DNA of 64,000 bases, from contig CAWIGZ010000005.1 in NCBI GenBank assembly GCA_963835825.1, forward strand, positions 1 to 64,000, read 5' to 3'. The first letter of the stretch is position 1, and each line of letters opens with the position of its first letter. Shown here in pieces: positions 1 to 8,312 of this stretch. The notes under the pieces are model-generated. The model made no database searches, was not told where the DNA came from, and was given only the letters and a program-made list of their open reading frames with translations. Source of the DNA: JADGRB01 sp963835825. Lineage in GTDB: Bacteria > Myxococcota_A > Polyangia > Fen-1088. Both the position numbers and the translations under genes were made by a program.

Positions 1-7
1 CACTCAG

Positions 8-412
8 GTGCCGCCGATGGCCACCTCCGAGCGCACGATTGATTTTCTCCTCGACCAGCTGGGCTCCGTGCCGGGCATGCGGGCCCGCAAGATGTTCGGC
101 GAGTACGCCCTTTACTGCGGCGAGAAGGTCGTCGCGCTGGTCTGCGACGACCAGCTGTTCGTGAAGCTCACCGCGCCCGGCAAGGCGCTGGTCGGCGACC
201 GGTATGCCGAAGGTTTCCCGTACCCGGGCGCCAAGGCCGCGCTGCTGGTGGGCGCGGGCGATCTGGAGGACCACGAGCGGCTCGCCGAGCTGATTCGGGT
301 CACCGCGGCTGCGCTGCCGGCGCCCAGGCCCAAGGCGAAGACGAAGCGCAAGGCGAAGGCGCCGAAAGCGAAGACGAAGAGCAGAAAGAGCGCCGCCCGC
401 GTCCAGAGGTGA
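8..412 (+). CDS. TfoX N-terminal-domain protein with Lys-rich tail
   Basis: Small TfoX/Sxy N-terminal-domain protein. The first ~100 residues carry the family pattern (ML-type 'RKMFGEYALYC', 'DDQLFVKLT', 'PYPGAKAALLV'). This domain is found in competence regulators but usually stands alone in proteins of unknown role. The last ~30 residues are a run of Lys/Ala/Arg-Pro that could bind nucleic acid or be disordered. A GTG at 8 and an ATG at 17 are both possible starts; the ATG gives MATSERTIDFL, which matches the family better. The gene stands alone, upstream of a methyltransferase. The family call is firm, the biological role is not. Confidence 0.85.
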   Translation: MPPMATSERTIDFLLDQLGSVPGMRARKMFGEYALYCGEKVVALVCDDQLFVKLTAPGKALVGDRYAEGFPYPGAKAALLVGAGDLEDHERLAELIRVTAAALPAPRPKAKTKRKAKAPKAKTKSRKSAARVQR

Positions 413-581
413 GCACCGCCCCGACCGGAGGCGGGGCCAGACGTACTCCGCCAGATGGTCGCCAGCGAGCTCGCCGGGCCGGGAAACACGGGCGTTGGTT
501 TCCTTAGCGCACTCGGGCAGTGCCAATCGAGAAGGTGTGCCTCATGCCGCCGGGCGAGACCAAGCCTTAGGTTTACCGGCG

Positions 582-1328
582 ATGCGCCCTGCCCCGCCAC
601 CACGGGTGAACAACGAGATCTACGGCGCGCTCGGCGACTTCTGGTACACGTCCGACGACTCGCCGGTCGCGCTGCTGCGGGCCGAGTCGCGGCTGCTCGG
701 CCCGTGGGTGGCGGCCGAGATGACGGCCAAGCTGGGCCAGCGGCGCTGCCGGGTGCTGGATGTCGGCTGCGGGGCCGGCCTTCTCGCCAACCAGCTGGGC
801 GCCGCCGGTCACGACGTCACGGGCCTGGACCTGTCCGACGACGCGCTGGCGGTGGCGGCCCGCCACGATCCGCGACACACGGTCCGTTACCTGACAGGCG
901 ACGCGCTGAGCCTGCCCTTCGCCGACGCCTCCTTCGACGTCGTCTGCGCGATGGACTTCCTCGAGCACCTGGAGACCCCGGCGCGCGCCATCGCCGAGGC
1001 GGCCCGCGTCCTGCGGCCGTCCGGGCTCTTCTTCTTCCACACCTTCAACCGCAATCGCCTGGCCTGGCTGGTGATCATCAAGGGCGTCGAGTGGTTCGTC
1101 CGGAACACTCCCCCCCGGCTGCACGTGCTGCGCCTGTTCTTGAAGCCGGCGGAGGTCGTGGCGATGTGCCGCGCGCACGGCCTCGGGGACGTGGAGCTGC
1201 GCGGGTTGCGGCCGGTCGTGGGGCGGGCGTTCTGGCGGATGCTGGCGACGGGGACGGTGCCGGCGGGGTTCGCGTTCCGGTTCACGCGGGGAACGCCGCT
1301 GGGATTTGCGGGCTGCGCGCGGAAGTGA
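582..1328 (+). CDS. UbiG-like class I SAM-dependent methyltransferase
   Basis: Class I S-adenosylmethionine methyltransferase resembling the UbiG O-methyltransferase of ubiquinone synthesis. Motif I is 'VLDVGCGAGLLA' followed by an acidic 'GLDLS', the post-motif is 'GDALSLPF', and motif II is 'FDVVCAMDFLEH'. The C-terminal part has the UbiG-like 'FFHTFNRNRLAW' and 'RLHVLRLFLKPAEV'. The ATG at 582 starts just before the conserved N-terminal 'VNNEIYGALGDFWY'; upstream in-frame codons from 495 do not look like protein. About 248 residues, the usual length. The substrate may be a demethylmenaquinone/ubiquinone intermediate or another small molecule; no quinone gene is adjacent. Confidence 0.85.
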   Translation: MRPAPPPRVNNEIYGALGDFWYTSDDSPVALLRAESRLLGPWVAAEMTAKLGQRRCRVLDVGCGAGLLANQLGAAGHDVTGLDLSDDALAVAARHDPRHTVRYLTGDALSLPFADASFDVVCAMDFLEHLETPARAIAEAARVLRPSGLFFFHTFNRNRLAWLVIIKGVEWFVRNTPPRLHVLRLFLKPAEVVAMCRAHGLGDVELRGLRPVVGRAFWRMLATGTVPAGFAFRFTRGTPLGFAGCARK

Positions 1329-1347
1329 CGCCGGCCCGGATCGTCGC

Positions 1348-1745
1348 TCAGCAGCTCGACAGGATCGCGCAGGCGGGCGCGTTGCTCGCGTCGGCGAGGG
1401 TCGCGCAGGCAGGCAGCGTCACGATGCACGCCTCCATCTGGGCGACGGTCGCCTGACACGCCGTATAGGTCGCGTCGCGAGCGTCGGCGACGCAGGCCGC
1501 CTGATCGTCGTAGGTGAGAAAGGTCGACATCACCCGGCCTGCGTCCGTGCTCAGCTGCCCTTATTTCTGTAGCTGCCCGCCCGCCCCACCATCCAGTCGC
1601 ACAGCGTCCCCTTCTCGGCGTCGGTCCAGCTCCATCAGCTTCTTCGCACCCGTCGACGCCGGAAGCTGTGGCGGCGCCGGTGCCGGTCGAGCTGCCGCAG
1701 GCCGGCACGAAGAAGGTCGAACGCCAGCAACACACCCCTGAATCC
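1348..1745 (-). pseudogene. small Cys-containing lipoprotein, frameshifted
   Basis: Pieces of one small secreted protein are spread over three frames. Near 1700 a segment 'ACGSSTGTGAATASG' looks like a lipobox with a low-complexity linker. Near 1600 a segment reads 'AEKGTLCDWMVGRAGSY'. From 1533 down to 1348 one continuous frame carries seven Cys in 61 residues and ends '...CAILSSC'. Such short Cys-spaced lipoproteins are common in myxobacteria and have no known function. At least two frame changes are needed to join the pieces, so the gene is either dead or carries assembly indels. Confidence 0.5.
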
Positions 1746-1799
1746 GAACGTCCCACTGGATGCGCATGCCGGCATCAAATCTCTCGACGCCGTTCCGTC

Positions 1800-2248
1800 T
1801 CACGGCGACGCCCCGGCGGTCACCCGTACGTGAAGTCCGGGCTGGCTCTGGCCGACCTCGATGATGTAGCCGTCGGGATCGCGGATGTAGCAGCGGGTCT
1901 CGCCGGACTCGTCCTTCGGCTCGGTGATGAACTCGGCGCCCCGGCTCTTCCACAGCCGGTAGTACTTCTCGAATGTCGGCCACCCGGATGTTCATGAAGC
2001 TGCTCATCTCGCCGCGGTCGCCGAGCACGCTCTGCTGCACCGTTGGGGCTTGTCGGGGTGTTGGCCTGCTGCTGACGTTGACGATCAGCCAGGCGTTCGG
2101 CGATTCCTGGAGGTACCCAGGCGCGCCCTTGCTGTCGCCCTTGCTCAGGACGTGACTGCCAAAGACAGTCTTCCGTAGAACCGAAGCGACTGGGTGATGT
2201 TGGCGACGGTGAGGAAATGCGCCACGGTGATCCCGTCGTGCTGGGCAT
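1800..2248 (-). pseudogene. VOC/glyoxalase-fold protein, frameshifted
   Basis: Vicinal-oxygen-chelate (glyoxalase/bleomycin-resistance fold) protein in at least three frame pieces. The N-terminal part reads 'DGITVAHFLTVANITQSLRFYG', in segments, around 2180-2235. The middle part has 'PNAWLIVNV' and 'MSSFMNIRVADI' around 1990-2110. The C-terminal part has 'GAEFITEP', 'TRCYIRDPDGYIIEVGQ' around 1830-1930. The last segment carries the typical metal-ligand Glu. Breaks lie near 2170 and 1975. An ATG at 2248 fits the family start but needs another shift. Enzyme activity cannot be predicted, and the gene is non-functional as read. Confidence 0.6.
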
Positions 2249-2282
2249 CTCGTAACTCTTCTGTTCGACTTGTACGCTGCTC

Positions 2283-3480
2283 ATGACGATGTCCAACGTG
2301 TGGCCATGCTGGCCGCCGACAAAAGCCGACAGGCTGCTGAATCCGCTGAATTCGGACGCTGTTCGGCTCCCTGGGCTCGTCGGGCTGGCGCTGGTGCTGG
2401 TGCTGATGGTGGTGGCCGCGAAACCCGACGCCGCCGTCCACCTCAGGTTCCAGGGCGCGCCGATCCCCGGGACGGAGCTGCGTCTCGAGCTCGACGGAGC
2501 GCTCGACGGCGGCCTCTCGGTCAGGCGTCAGAAGGTCCGCGCGCGCGTCGAGGTCGACCTGCCCAACCCCTAGTCCACCGGCGTCAGCGCGAAGGCCACC
2601 ACTGCGACCGTCACCGTGACGGCTGAGGCGAACTGCGAGGGACCGCAGACGTTCACCCTCTCGCGGGCGCGGCTGGAGGCCCTGCTCGAGAACGCCGCCG
2701 CACGGTCCCTCGCCCGCGCCCAGCAGTGGGACGGGGCCGCCGCCGGTCTCCCGCGCGCGTCACGGCTGATTCCGACGCTGTCGGAGGCCGCCACCAACCT
2801 CGCCGTCGCGCAGGTGCACGCGCACAACGTCCCACCGACGCGGTGGCGACGCTGGCCCGCGCCGCCGCGCACGATCCGATATCCGGGTGGCCTGGCGCCT
2901 GGCCGCCGATCCGGAGCTCCTGCCGCCGCGCCGCCGCTGGTCAGGCCGCGACGGCGCCGCGGCGCGCCCTCCGTCGCACCGGGCGCTCGACGGCAAGCAC
3001 GTGGCGATCTTCAGGTCCGCGGCCTCTTCGCCTGGAACCTGTCGCCCGGAAACTCGATGAGCGACGACGACGCCGCCAACGACGAGCTCCGCATCGTCGA
3101 CCTGGCCAGCGGCGCCCTCCAGGCGCGCTCCCCTACAGCCACCTGCCTCGCTGCGCCGACGCTGCTGCGCGCACGCTGGTCGCGCTGGGGTTCACGGAGC
3201 TGGCAGAGACGCGGGCTCTGGATGCGGCTTTCGGAGGGAGCGGCCTGAAGGTCACGTTCGACGTCGACCAGGGGACAGCGCTGGCGTCGGCGGGCGGGAC
3301 GCCGATTGGCACCGCCCGGTCCACAAGAAGCCGAGCGGGCGCCACCATGCTCTGCTGGCTCGACCCCTGGGCGGCGTCGATTCCGGGAGCGGTGATCGTC
3401 GGCGCGGCAGCGAACATCGGCGACGGCGCCGGCGCCTGGGGTTGTACCGCCAGGCGCCGCGGGTTCTGGTTCCGGCAACC
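2283..3480 (+). pseudogene. degraded conserved hypothetical protein
   Basis: A plus-strand protein can be followed with interruptions. A hydrophobic segment ('LVGLALVLVLMVVAA') is followed by a beta-rich 'HLRFQGAPIPGTELRLELDG'. A TAG at 2571-2573 interrupts the frame, which then continues with 'TVTVTAEANCEG' and a TPR-like 'LLENAAARSLARAQQWDGA...EAATNLAVAQVHAHN'. After ~2830 the coding signal jumps between frames ('VATLARAAAHDP', 'GKHVAIFRSAAS', 'FAWNLSPGNSMSDDDA', 'DELRIVDLASGAL', 'LGFTELAETRALDAAFGG'). It resembles a membrane-anchored secreted protein with TPRs. No function can be given. One in-frame stop plus several shifts favour decay over simple read error. Confidence 0.45.
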
Positions 3481-3492
3481 CGATGAGCGACG

Positions 3493-3860
3493 CTACGGAA
3501 AGGCGGCAACCGAATTGCTACGCTTCGCTCGGCGACCGCCGCGTCGGGCTCCCTTTCTCAGGCACTCCCTGGCGCCCTTCTCGAGGCGAAGCTGCGGCGG
3601 AAACGCTTGGCCGATCGCGCCGCAGTAGCGCTGCAGCGTGGAGACCTTCACGTCCGCGCCAGCCTCGAGCTTGCTGACGACAGAGGCTGCGGTGCCCATG
3701 CGCGCGGCGACGAGGGTCTGGCTGAGCCCGGCGCTGGACCGCTTGGCAGCAAGCTCTCGCGCCAGCGCGCGCCACGCTCCGCCTCCGCGACGAGATCCGG
3801 GAAGCGGACAGTTTTTCGGGTGCGCTGGACCATCAGCTCGTCCAGGAAGTCCTTGGCCAT
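3493..3860 (-). pseudogene. XRE-family antitoxin (HigA-like), frameshifted
   Basis: Helix-turn-helix antitoxin partner of the toxin encoded just upstream. The N-terminal segment 'MAKDFLDELMVQRTRK...FPDLVAEAE' and the HTH segment 'LARELAAKRSSAGLSQTLVAARMGTAASVVSKLEAGADVK', in parts, are in different frames and join near 3775-3785. The HTH core 'LSQTLVAARMGTAASVVSKLE' (split here across its two helices) is clear. In HigBA-type loci the toxin gene comes first and the antitoxin second, as here, with 31 bases between them. The antitoxin would bind the toxin and the operon promoter. As read it is broken; an intact toxin beside it suggests an assembly indel or a toxin already inactive. Confidence 0.65.
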
Positions 3861-4723
3861 ACACAAAGGATGATGCGTTGGAGCAATAGCGTCAAGGGCA
3901 TAGCTTGCACGCTATGGTCTGTGCGTCCGCCCTCGGCGGCGCCGGTCCAGCGAGGCGGGACTCGGCCAGGACGATCTCGTCGGGAGGCGTCTTGGGCCTC
4001 TTCTTTCGGAAGCCTGAGAGCGACAGCAGGATGAAGGTCGTCTCTTGAGCAAAGAGAATCCGAAAGGCCTGCCGGTCGGCCTCGGCGCGCACTTCGTAGA
4101 CCTCCCCGCGGAGATGGCGGGCCGAAGCCAGCCCACTCCGGGCGACATCTTTCATCGCCGCGACGACGGCCGCCGCCTGTTCGTCTGTCAGTCCATCCAT
4201 GAAGGCCTTCACGGGTCGCGCGCCGGCTCCCGTCCGGTAATCTCTCCAGCGCAGGCGGCGGGGTCGGATCACCCCAGGCTTGTCGGGTGGACGGTGGGTT
4301 CCGTTTCGCTACCTTCTCGGTACCTAAGCAGTGATCGATGCGGAGCGCTGTCGATCCTCCATCGGCCGTCGTCGATCCGCCGTCGTGAACGAGGCCCAGG
4401 ACGTCTTCGTCCGAGAGGTTCTGCGTGGCGTTCTCGAGTAACAGGGCGGCGAGCTGCATGGGATGGACGTCGCCCCCTTGTGTCCGGATTCTGGCCGCGA
4501 GCGCTTCCAGTCGCGCGAGCGTCTCCGGGCGGAGTGGCAGCTGCCGCCGTTCCGTCCAGCTCGGGTCCGTCCGACGACCTCCGTTCTGAGGAACCCTGAA
4601 GCGCGCCGAGACGTCAGCGGCAAGGTTCAAGGCTCCGAAGTACCCACCCTTGGCAGCGACGGAGCCCCGCCGCTCGCCGCCAAGGGCCTTCGCGATTCTG
4701 TTCATGTCGAGACGCGCCCTCAT
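3833..4723 (-). CDS. conserved hypothetical protein, 3' part doubtful
   Basis: The first ~125 residues look authentic. ATG 4723 follows a strong GAGGAG ribosome site seven bases upstream. The protein reads 'MNRIAKALGGERRGSVAAKGG' in its first segment, then 'FGALNLAADVSARFRVP', 'PSWTERRQLPLRPETLARLEALAA' and 'MQLAALLLENATQNL', a small helical protein of the kind found beside mobile genes. From about 4300 the same frame runs on to 3833 across the toxin gene with Arg/Pro-rich sequence that does not look like protein. The true C-terminus was probably lost by a frameshift or truncation near 4290-4350. The function is unknown. Confidence 0.45.
   Translation of the reverse strand: MRARLDMNRIAKALGGERRGSVAAKGGYFGALNLAADVSARFRVPQNGGRRTDPSWTERRQLPLRPETLARLEALAARIRTQGGDVHPMQLAALLLENATQNLSDEDVLGLVHDGGSTTADGGSTALRIDHCLGTEKVAKRNPPSTRQAWGDPTPPPALERLPDGSRRATREGLHGWTDRRTGGGRRRGDERCRPEWAGFGPPSPRGGLRSARRGRPAGLSDSLCSRDDLHPAVALRLPKEEAQDASRRDRPGRVPPRWTGAAEGGRTDHSVQAMPLTLLLQRIILCVWPRTSWTS
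3892..4272 (-). CDS. RelE/HigB-type (Gp49-like) toxin
   Basis: Toxin of a type II toxin-antitoxin pair in the phage Gp49-like/HigB branch of the RelE superfamily, expected to be a ribosome-dependent mRNA endonuclease. The sequence shows 'RPVKAFMDGLTDEQAAAVVAAM', in the order expected for the first helices, then 'ARHLRGEVYEVRAEADRQAFRILFA' and 'FILLSLSGFRKKRPKTP', typical of the beta-sheet core and basic active-site strand. The likely start is the GTG at 4272, though an internal start is possible. The antitoxin follows downstream on the same strand. The toxin frame is intact. Confidence 0.75.
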   Translation of the reverse strand: MIRPRRLRWRDYRTGAGARPVKAFMDGLTDEQAAAVVAAMKDVARSGLASARHLRGEVYEVRAEADRQAFRILFAQETTFILLSLSGFRKKRPKTPPDEIVLAESRLAGPAPPRADAQTIACKLCP

Positions 4724-4903
4724 GAGCTACTCCTCGTCCAGGTTTCACGATCAGTATGGATCGGCGGTGCGATTCGTAGAAATCGACCGGGGGGCGGGAA
4801 GAGCATCTCAGGCTTGTCGGACGGCCGAGACTTTCGTTTCGTCCATTCGTCCGTCGAGGTAGGCGTGTCGGAGCGGTCACACCGGTCCACGCGTTCAGCA
4901 CCA

Positions 4904-6463
4904 GTGACCGCTCGTGATACTCTCGCCGGGAGCTCGTGGGAACCGGGGACGTCAAGGCCAGCTCGCTCGCCGTGGCGGAATCCGGCGGCCCCGATTCTGA
5001 AGCCGGCGCGCGACCTGGAAGGTGAGCTGTCGGCCCATCGCAAGGCGCTGGCCGCCCTGATGCGGTCGCCGGCCCTGGGCGCGGGGGACGTCACCCGCGC
5101 CTTCAACCAGATCACCGAGACCGCGGCCGACGTGCTGGAGGTCGATCGCGCCAGCGTCTGGCGCCTGGTCGACGACGGCGCCGCCATCGAGTGCATCGAT
5201 CTCTACGAGCGGTCGCAGGACCGGCACACGGCCGGCACGCGCATCCGGGCGGCCGACGTGCCGCGCTACTTCGAGGCGCTGCAACAGGAGCGGGCGATCC
5301 GCGCCCACGACGCCCTGACCGACGAACGCACCCGCGAGTTCTCCGCCTCCTACCTCCAGCCGCTGGGCATCACCTCGATGCTGGACGCCCCGGTCTTCCT
5401 GCGGGGCAAGATGGCGGGGGTCGTCTGCCACGAGCACACGGGGAAACCGCGCCGCTGGAAGCTGCACGAGGAGCTGCTGGCCAGCTCGTTCGCGGACTTC
5501 GTCGCCCTGGTGCTGGAGACCGCCGCCTGGCACGAGATCGAGCACGCCCTGCGCGTCGAGCGGGACGCGCTGGAGACGAAGATCAGCGAGCGCACGCGCG
5601 ACCTGCAGGAGAGCGAGGCCAACCTGCGCGCGCTGGTCGACTTCTCGCCGGTGGCGATGGTGCTGACCCGCATCGCCGACAGCACGATCCTGCTCGCCAA
5701 CCGGCGGGCAGGCACCACCTTCGATGTCCCACTGGAAGAGGTCCAGGGCCGGAACGCCCCCCAGCACTGGGTGAACGTGGCCGACCGCGACCGCTACGTC
5801 GCCCAGGTGCTGCGCCACGGCCGCGTCGACGACTTCGAGGCCCAGCTGCGCACGCGCGGCGGGCGAACCTTCTGGGCGTCCGTGTCAGGCCAGCGCCTGC
5901 GCTTCGCCGGCGACGACGCGCTGCTGGCGGCGATCGTCGACATCACGGCCCAGCGGCAGGCCCGCGAGGACCTGCTGCAACAGGCGACCCACGACGCGCT
6001 GACGGGCGTCTTCAACCGCCGCCACATCGAGGACCTGCTCCGCCAGGAGATCGTCCGAGCCGAGCGCCACGCCCGCCCGCTGGCGGTCGCGATGATCGAC
6101 GCCGACCTCTTCAAGCGGATCAACGACACCCACGGCCATCAGACCGGCGACGAGGTGCTGCGCGAGATCTCGGCGCGCTGCCGCCGGACGTTGCGAACGA
6201 ACGATTTGTTCGGGCGCTACGGCGGCGAGGAGTTCCTGGTCGTGTTTCCCGAGACGACCATCGACGAGGCGGGCGCGGTGGCCGAGCGGCTGCGCGTCGC
6301 GGTGGGCGGGCGGCCGATCCAGATCGGCGACAAGGCGCTGGAGGTCACCATCTCGATCGGGCTGGCGGCGCACGCGCCGGGATTGGATCTGCACAAGCTG
6401 GTCGATCGCGCGGACGCGGCGATGTACGCGGCGAAGCAGGCCGGGCGGAACGTGGTTCGATGA
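4904..6463 (+). CDS. GAF-PAS-GGDEF diguanylate cyclase
   Basis: Makes the second messenger cyclic di-GMP from two GTP. From the GTG at 4904 the protein is ~519 residues: a GAF domain at ~55-190 ('ITETAADVLEVDRASVWRL', 'DAPVFLRGKMAGVVCHEH'), a short coiled coil, a PAS domain at ~250-365 ('LVDFSPVAMVLTR', 'FWASVSGQ') and a C-terminal GGDEF domain. The catalytic motif is GGEEF (~440-444) and the metal/substrate residues are in 'DADLFKRINDTHGH'. No RxxD inhibitory site is evident just before GGEEF ('TNDLFGRYGGEEF'). The start could also be ATG 5060. It overlaps the next gene by ATGA. Confidence 0.9.
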   Translation: MTARDTLAGSSWEPGTSRPARSPWRNPAAPILKPARDLEGELSAHRKALAALMRSPALGAGDVTRAFNQITETAADVLEVDRASVWRLVDDGAAIECIDLYERSQDRHTAGTRIRAADVPRYFEALQQERAIRAHDALTDERTREFSASYLQPLGITSMLDAPVFLRGKMAGVVCHEHTGKPRRWKLHEELLASSFADFVALVLETAAWHEIEHALRVERDALETKISERTRDLQESEANLRALVDFSPVAMVLTRIADSTILLANRRAGTTFDVPLEEVQGRNAPQHWVNVADRDRYVAQVLRHGRVDDFEAQLRTRGGRTFWASVSGQRLRFAGDDALLAAIVDITAQRQAREDLLQQATHDALTGVFNRRHIEDLLRQEIVRAERHARPLAVAMIDADLFKRINDTHGHQTGDEVLREISARCRRTLRTNDLFGRYGGEEFLVVFPETTIDEAGAVAERLRVAVGGRPIQIGDKALEVTISIGLAAHAPGLDLHKLVDRADAAMYAAKQAGRNVVR

Positions 6464-6798
6464 ATCTCAACGACCTTTTGCCCGAGGAGAGCCTGGCGCT
6501 GGTGGCGTTGAGCCGGGCCGTGGCGCGCGCGGACGGGGCGGTGTCAGAGCTGGAGGGGGAGGCGATCGCGATCATGGCGGCGGAGATTGGGGAGGCGACG
6601 TACCGGAGGCTGTTCGCCAAGGCGGCGGAGTCGTTTCCGGACGAGGCGGCGCTGAAGAAGTTTCTGGTGACCATCGAGCGGGCGGAGGCGCGGGCGCTGA
6701 TTTACGAGTCCGTGCTGGCGGTGGCGGGGGCGGATGCGATCTCGGTGGAGGAGGAGAGGCTGGTGGGGTGGTTGCGGGAGGCGTGGGGGATCGGGTGA
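6460..6798 (+). CDS. TerB-like domain protein
   Basis: Small helical protein (112 residues) resembling the TerB/DjlA-like fold. It has acidic pairs in 'LSRAVARADGAVSELEGEAI' (early) and 'VLAVAGADAISVEEERLVGWL' (late), the two half-repeats typical of this family, which are thought to bind metal. It is expected to be cytoplasmic, but its partner is unknown. The ATG overlaps the stop of the diguanylate cyclase (ATGA), so the two are probably co-translated and may work in one signalling output. Intact. Confidence 0.7.
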   Translation: MNLNDLLPEESLALVALSRAVARADGAVSELEGEAIAIMAAEIGEATYRRLFAKAAESFPDEAALKKFLVTIERAEARALIYESVLAVAGADAISVEEERLVGWLREAWGIG

Positions 6799-6892
6799 TG
6801 CCTGGATCTAAATGCCAGACGTTTTCTGGATCATCGGGCGGCCGCTTGTGGTGGCCCGGTGAGCTGACCCGGGCGGCTCAGCAATATCAGCG

Positions 6893-7364
6893 TTAGCTCG
6901 TTCGCTTCTTGGCGGGGCGGTTCTTCTTCATCTTCTGGACCTCTCGAACCGCCTCCTCGAAGTGTTTCTCGACGACCGACGGGAGGGCGGCGCGTTTCGA
7001 TGCGAAGCGGTCGTATTCGAGCTCGGCCTTGGCAATTGCGATCCCATGCGAAATCTTTCCGGCGGATGCGAGCAAGCAGCTCGTCGAAGTAGTCGGGACC
7101 ATCGAAGCCCGGTGGATTCTTCAGGCGCTGGTCGTCGATCGTGAAGCCCTTCACGACGTACTCTTCCAAACGTGCGGTGGCCCATTGCCGGAACCAGGTC
7201 CCCTGGGCGGAGCGGACGCGATAGCCGACCGCGAGAACTGCGGCCAGGTTGTAGTGCTTGAGGGCCCGCCGAACGTCCCGGTTCCCCTCCTGGCGAACTT
7301 GTAAGAAATCCTTACAAGTTGCGGATTCCGTGAGCTCGGCCTCTTCGTAGATGGCGGCCAGGTG
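6893..7364 (-). pseudogene. RhuM-family protein remnant
   Basis: RhuM (virulence-associated, Fic-island-type) family protein reduced to fragments. The 5' part from 7364 reads 'YHLAAIYEEAELTESATCKD', then 'HYNLAAVLAVGYRVRSAQGTW' in part, 'FRQWATARLEEYVVKGFTID' and 'DDQRLKNPPGFDGPDYFDELL'. After ~7055 the frame changes and only the tail 'KISHGIAIAKAELEYDRFAS...KKNRPAKKRTS' remains. Compared with intact RhuM proteins the middle (~80-100 residues) is missing and the N-terminus is cut at 7364, exactly where the IS66-type element begins. A real pseudogene: truncated by insertion and internally deleted. Confidence 0.7.
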
Positions 7365-7385
7365 GTACGCGCTGCACGGACCCCG
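7365..7385 (+). repeat. IS66 left terminal inverted repeat
   Basis: Twenty-one bases beginning GTAC and containing CGCTGCACGGACCCCG. The reverse complement of the sequence at 12103-12123 (and of 12143-12163) matches in all but one position. It sits 40 bases before the tnpA start. The outward flank is rhuM coding sequence. Confidence 0.6.
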
Positions 7386-7424
7386 CGCTTTCGTGGAGCG
7401 ACGGGCTGATGCATACCGGGAGGC

Positions 7425-7913
7425 ATGACAGCGACCGAGCAGAAGTGGGCTGAGCGAGTCGAGAGCTGGCGCGAGAGCGGATTGACGTCGGAGCAGTACA
7501 GCGACGGGCGAGGCTTCAGCGCGAACGGGCTACGGCATTGGGCGTACAAGCTGGGGAAGACGGAACGACGGCGGCCGACGGTGGAGGTGCCGGAGGTGCG
7601 GATCGTGCGCGTCGTGCGAGCGACGGCGGAGGCCGGTCCAGTGGCGGAGGTTCCGGCGCTGGCGGCGACGCCGACGGCGATACCGGCCAAGATGCCCACG
7701 CCTGCCCGGGCGGCGCCGTTGGCAGCAGCGCCGCCGGAGGCGGCGACGGCGCCGATGCCGGCATCGATGGCGGCGTCGAGCGCGCCCACGCACGCCGACC
7801 CATCATTGGGCATCGAGGTCGGCCCGGTCCGCGTGGTGGTTCGGCCTGGCTTCGATCGCGCCACGTTGGTGGCGGTGCTCGACGTGCTCGCGGCGCACGG
7901 AGGCACGCGATGA
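7425..7913 (+). CDS. tnpA: IS66 accessory protein TnpA
   Basis: First gene of the IS66 element, 162 residues, required for transposition together with TnpB and the TnpC transposase. The N-terminus 'TATEQKWAERVESWRESGLT', followed by 'SEQYSDGRGFSANGLRHWAYKLGK' in pieces, is the IS66 TnpA helix-turn-helix pattern. The middle is Ala/Pro-rich, and the C-terminus 'RVVVRPGFDRATLVAVLDVL' is the conserved end. Its TGA overlaps the tnpB ATG (ATGA), so translation is coupled. Intact. Confidence 0.9.
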   Translation: MTATEQKWAERVESWRESGLTSEQYSDGRGFSANGLRHWAYKLGKTERRRPTVEVPEVRIVRVVRATAEAGPVAEVPALAATPTAIPAKMPTPARAAPLAAAPPEAATAPMPASMAASSAPTHADPSLGIEVGPVRVVVRPGFDRATLVAVLDVLAAHGGTR

Positions 7914-8260
7914 TCCCCCGCGGCGTCGAGGTGTTCGTGGCGCTGGAGCCGATCGATCTGAGGTGGAGCTTCGATCGGTTGAGCGGCATCGTCGAGGAGC
8001 GCATCGGGCGTGAGGCGCGCTCGGGAGCGCTCTTCATCTTCTTCGGGAAGCACCGAGCGGCGCTGAAGGTTTTGTTCTTCGATGGCTCGGGAATGTGCGT
8101 TTTCTACAAGCGATTGGACGCTGGGACCTTCAGGTTGCCCGCGCCGCCGGACCCACGCGCCAGCAGCGTGGTGATCGACGAGCGCGCGCTCGAGGCGCTG
8201 CTCGACGGCATCGACATCGACGCGCCGGCAACGAAACGACGACGCCTGAGCGTCCATTGA
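7910..8260 (+). CDS. tnpB: IS66 accessory protein TnpB
   Basis: IS66 Orf2-like protein, 116 residues, full length. Family hallmarks are 'GVEVFVALEPIDLRWSFDRL' at the start, 'GALFIFFGKHRAALKVLFFD' in the middle and 'GMCVFYKRLDAGTFRLP'. It is needed for IS66 transposition; its biochemical role is not settled. It overlaps tnpA by four bases and lies 52 bases before tnpC. Intact. Confidence 0.92.
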   Translation: MIPRGVEVFVALEPIDLRWSFDRLSGIVEERIGREARSGALFIFFGKHRAALKVLFFDGSGMCVFYKRLDAGTFRLPAPPDPRASSVVIDERALEALLDGIDIDAPATKRRRLSVH

Positions 8261-8312
8261 CGTTTTTCAGTCGACAAGACGAGCGGCCTTTGGCTATCAC
8301 TGCACGCACTCG

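Noticed and set aside
7357..7364. Eight-base target duplication of the IS66 element
   Set aside because: The bases just outside the two ends are not the same in direct orientation, with either choice of right end.
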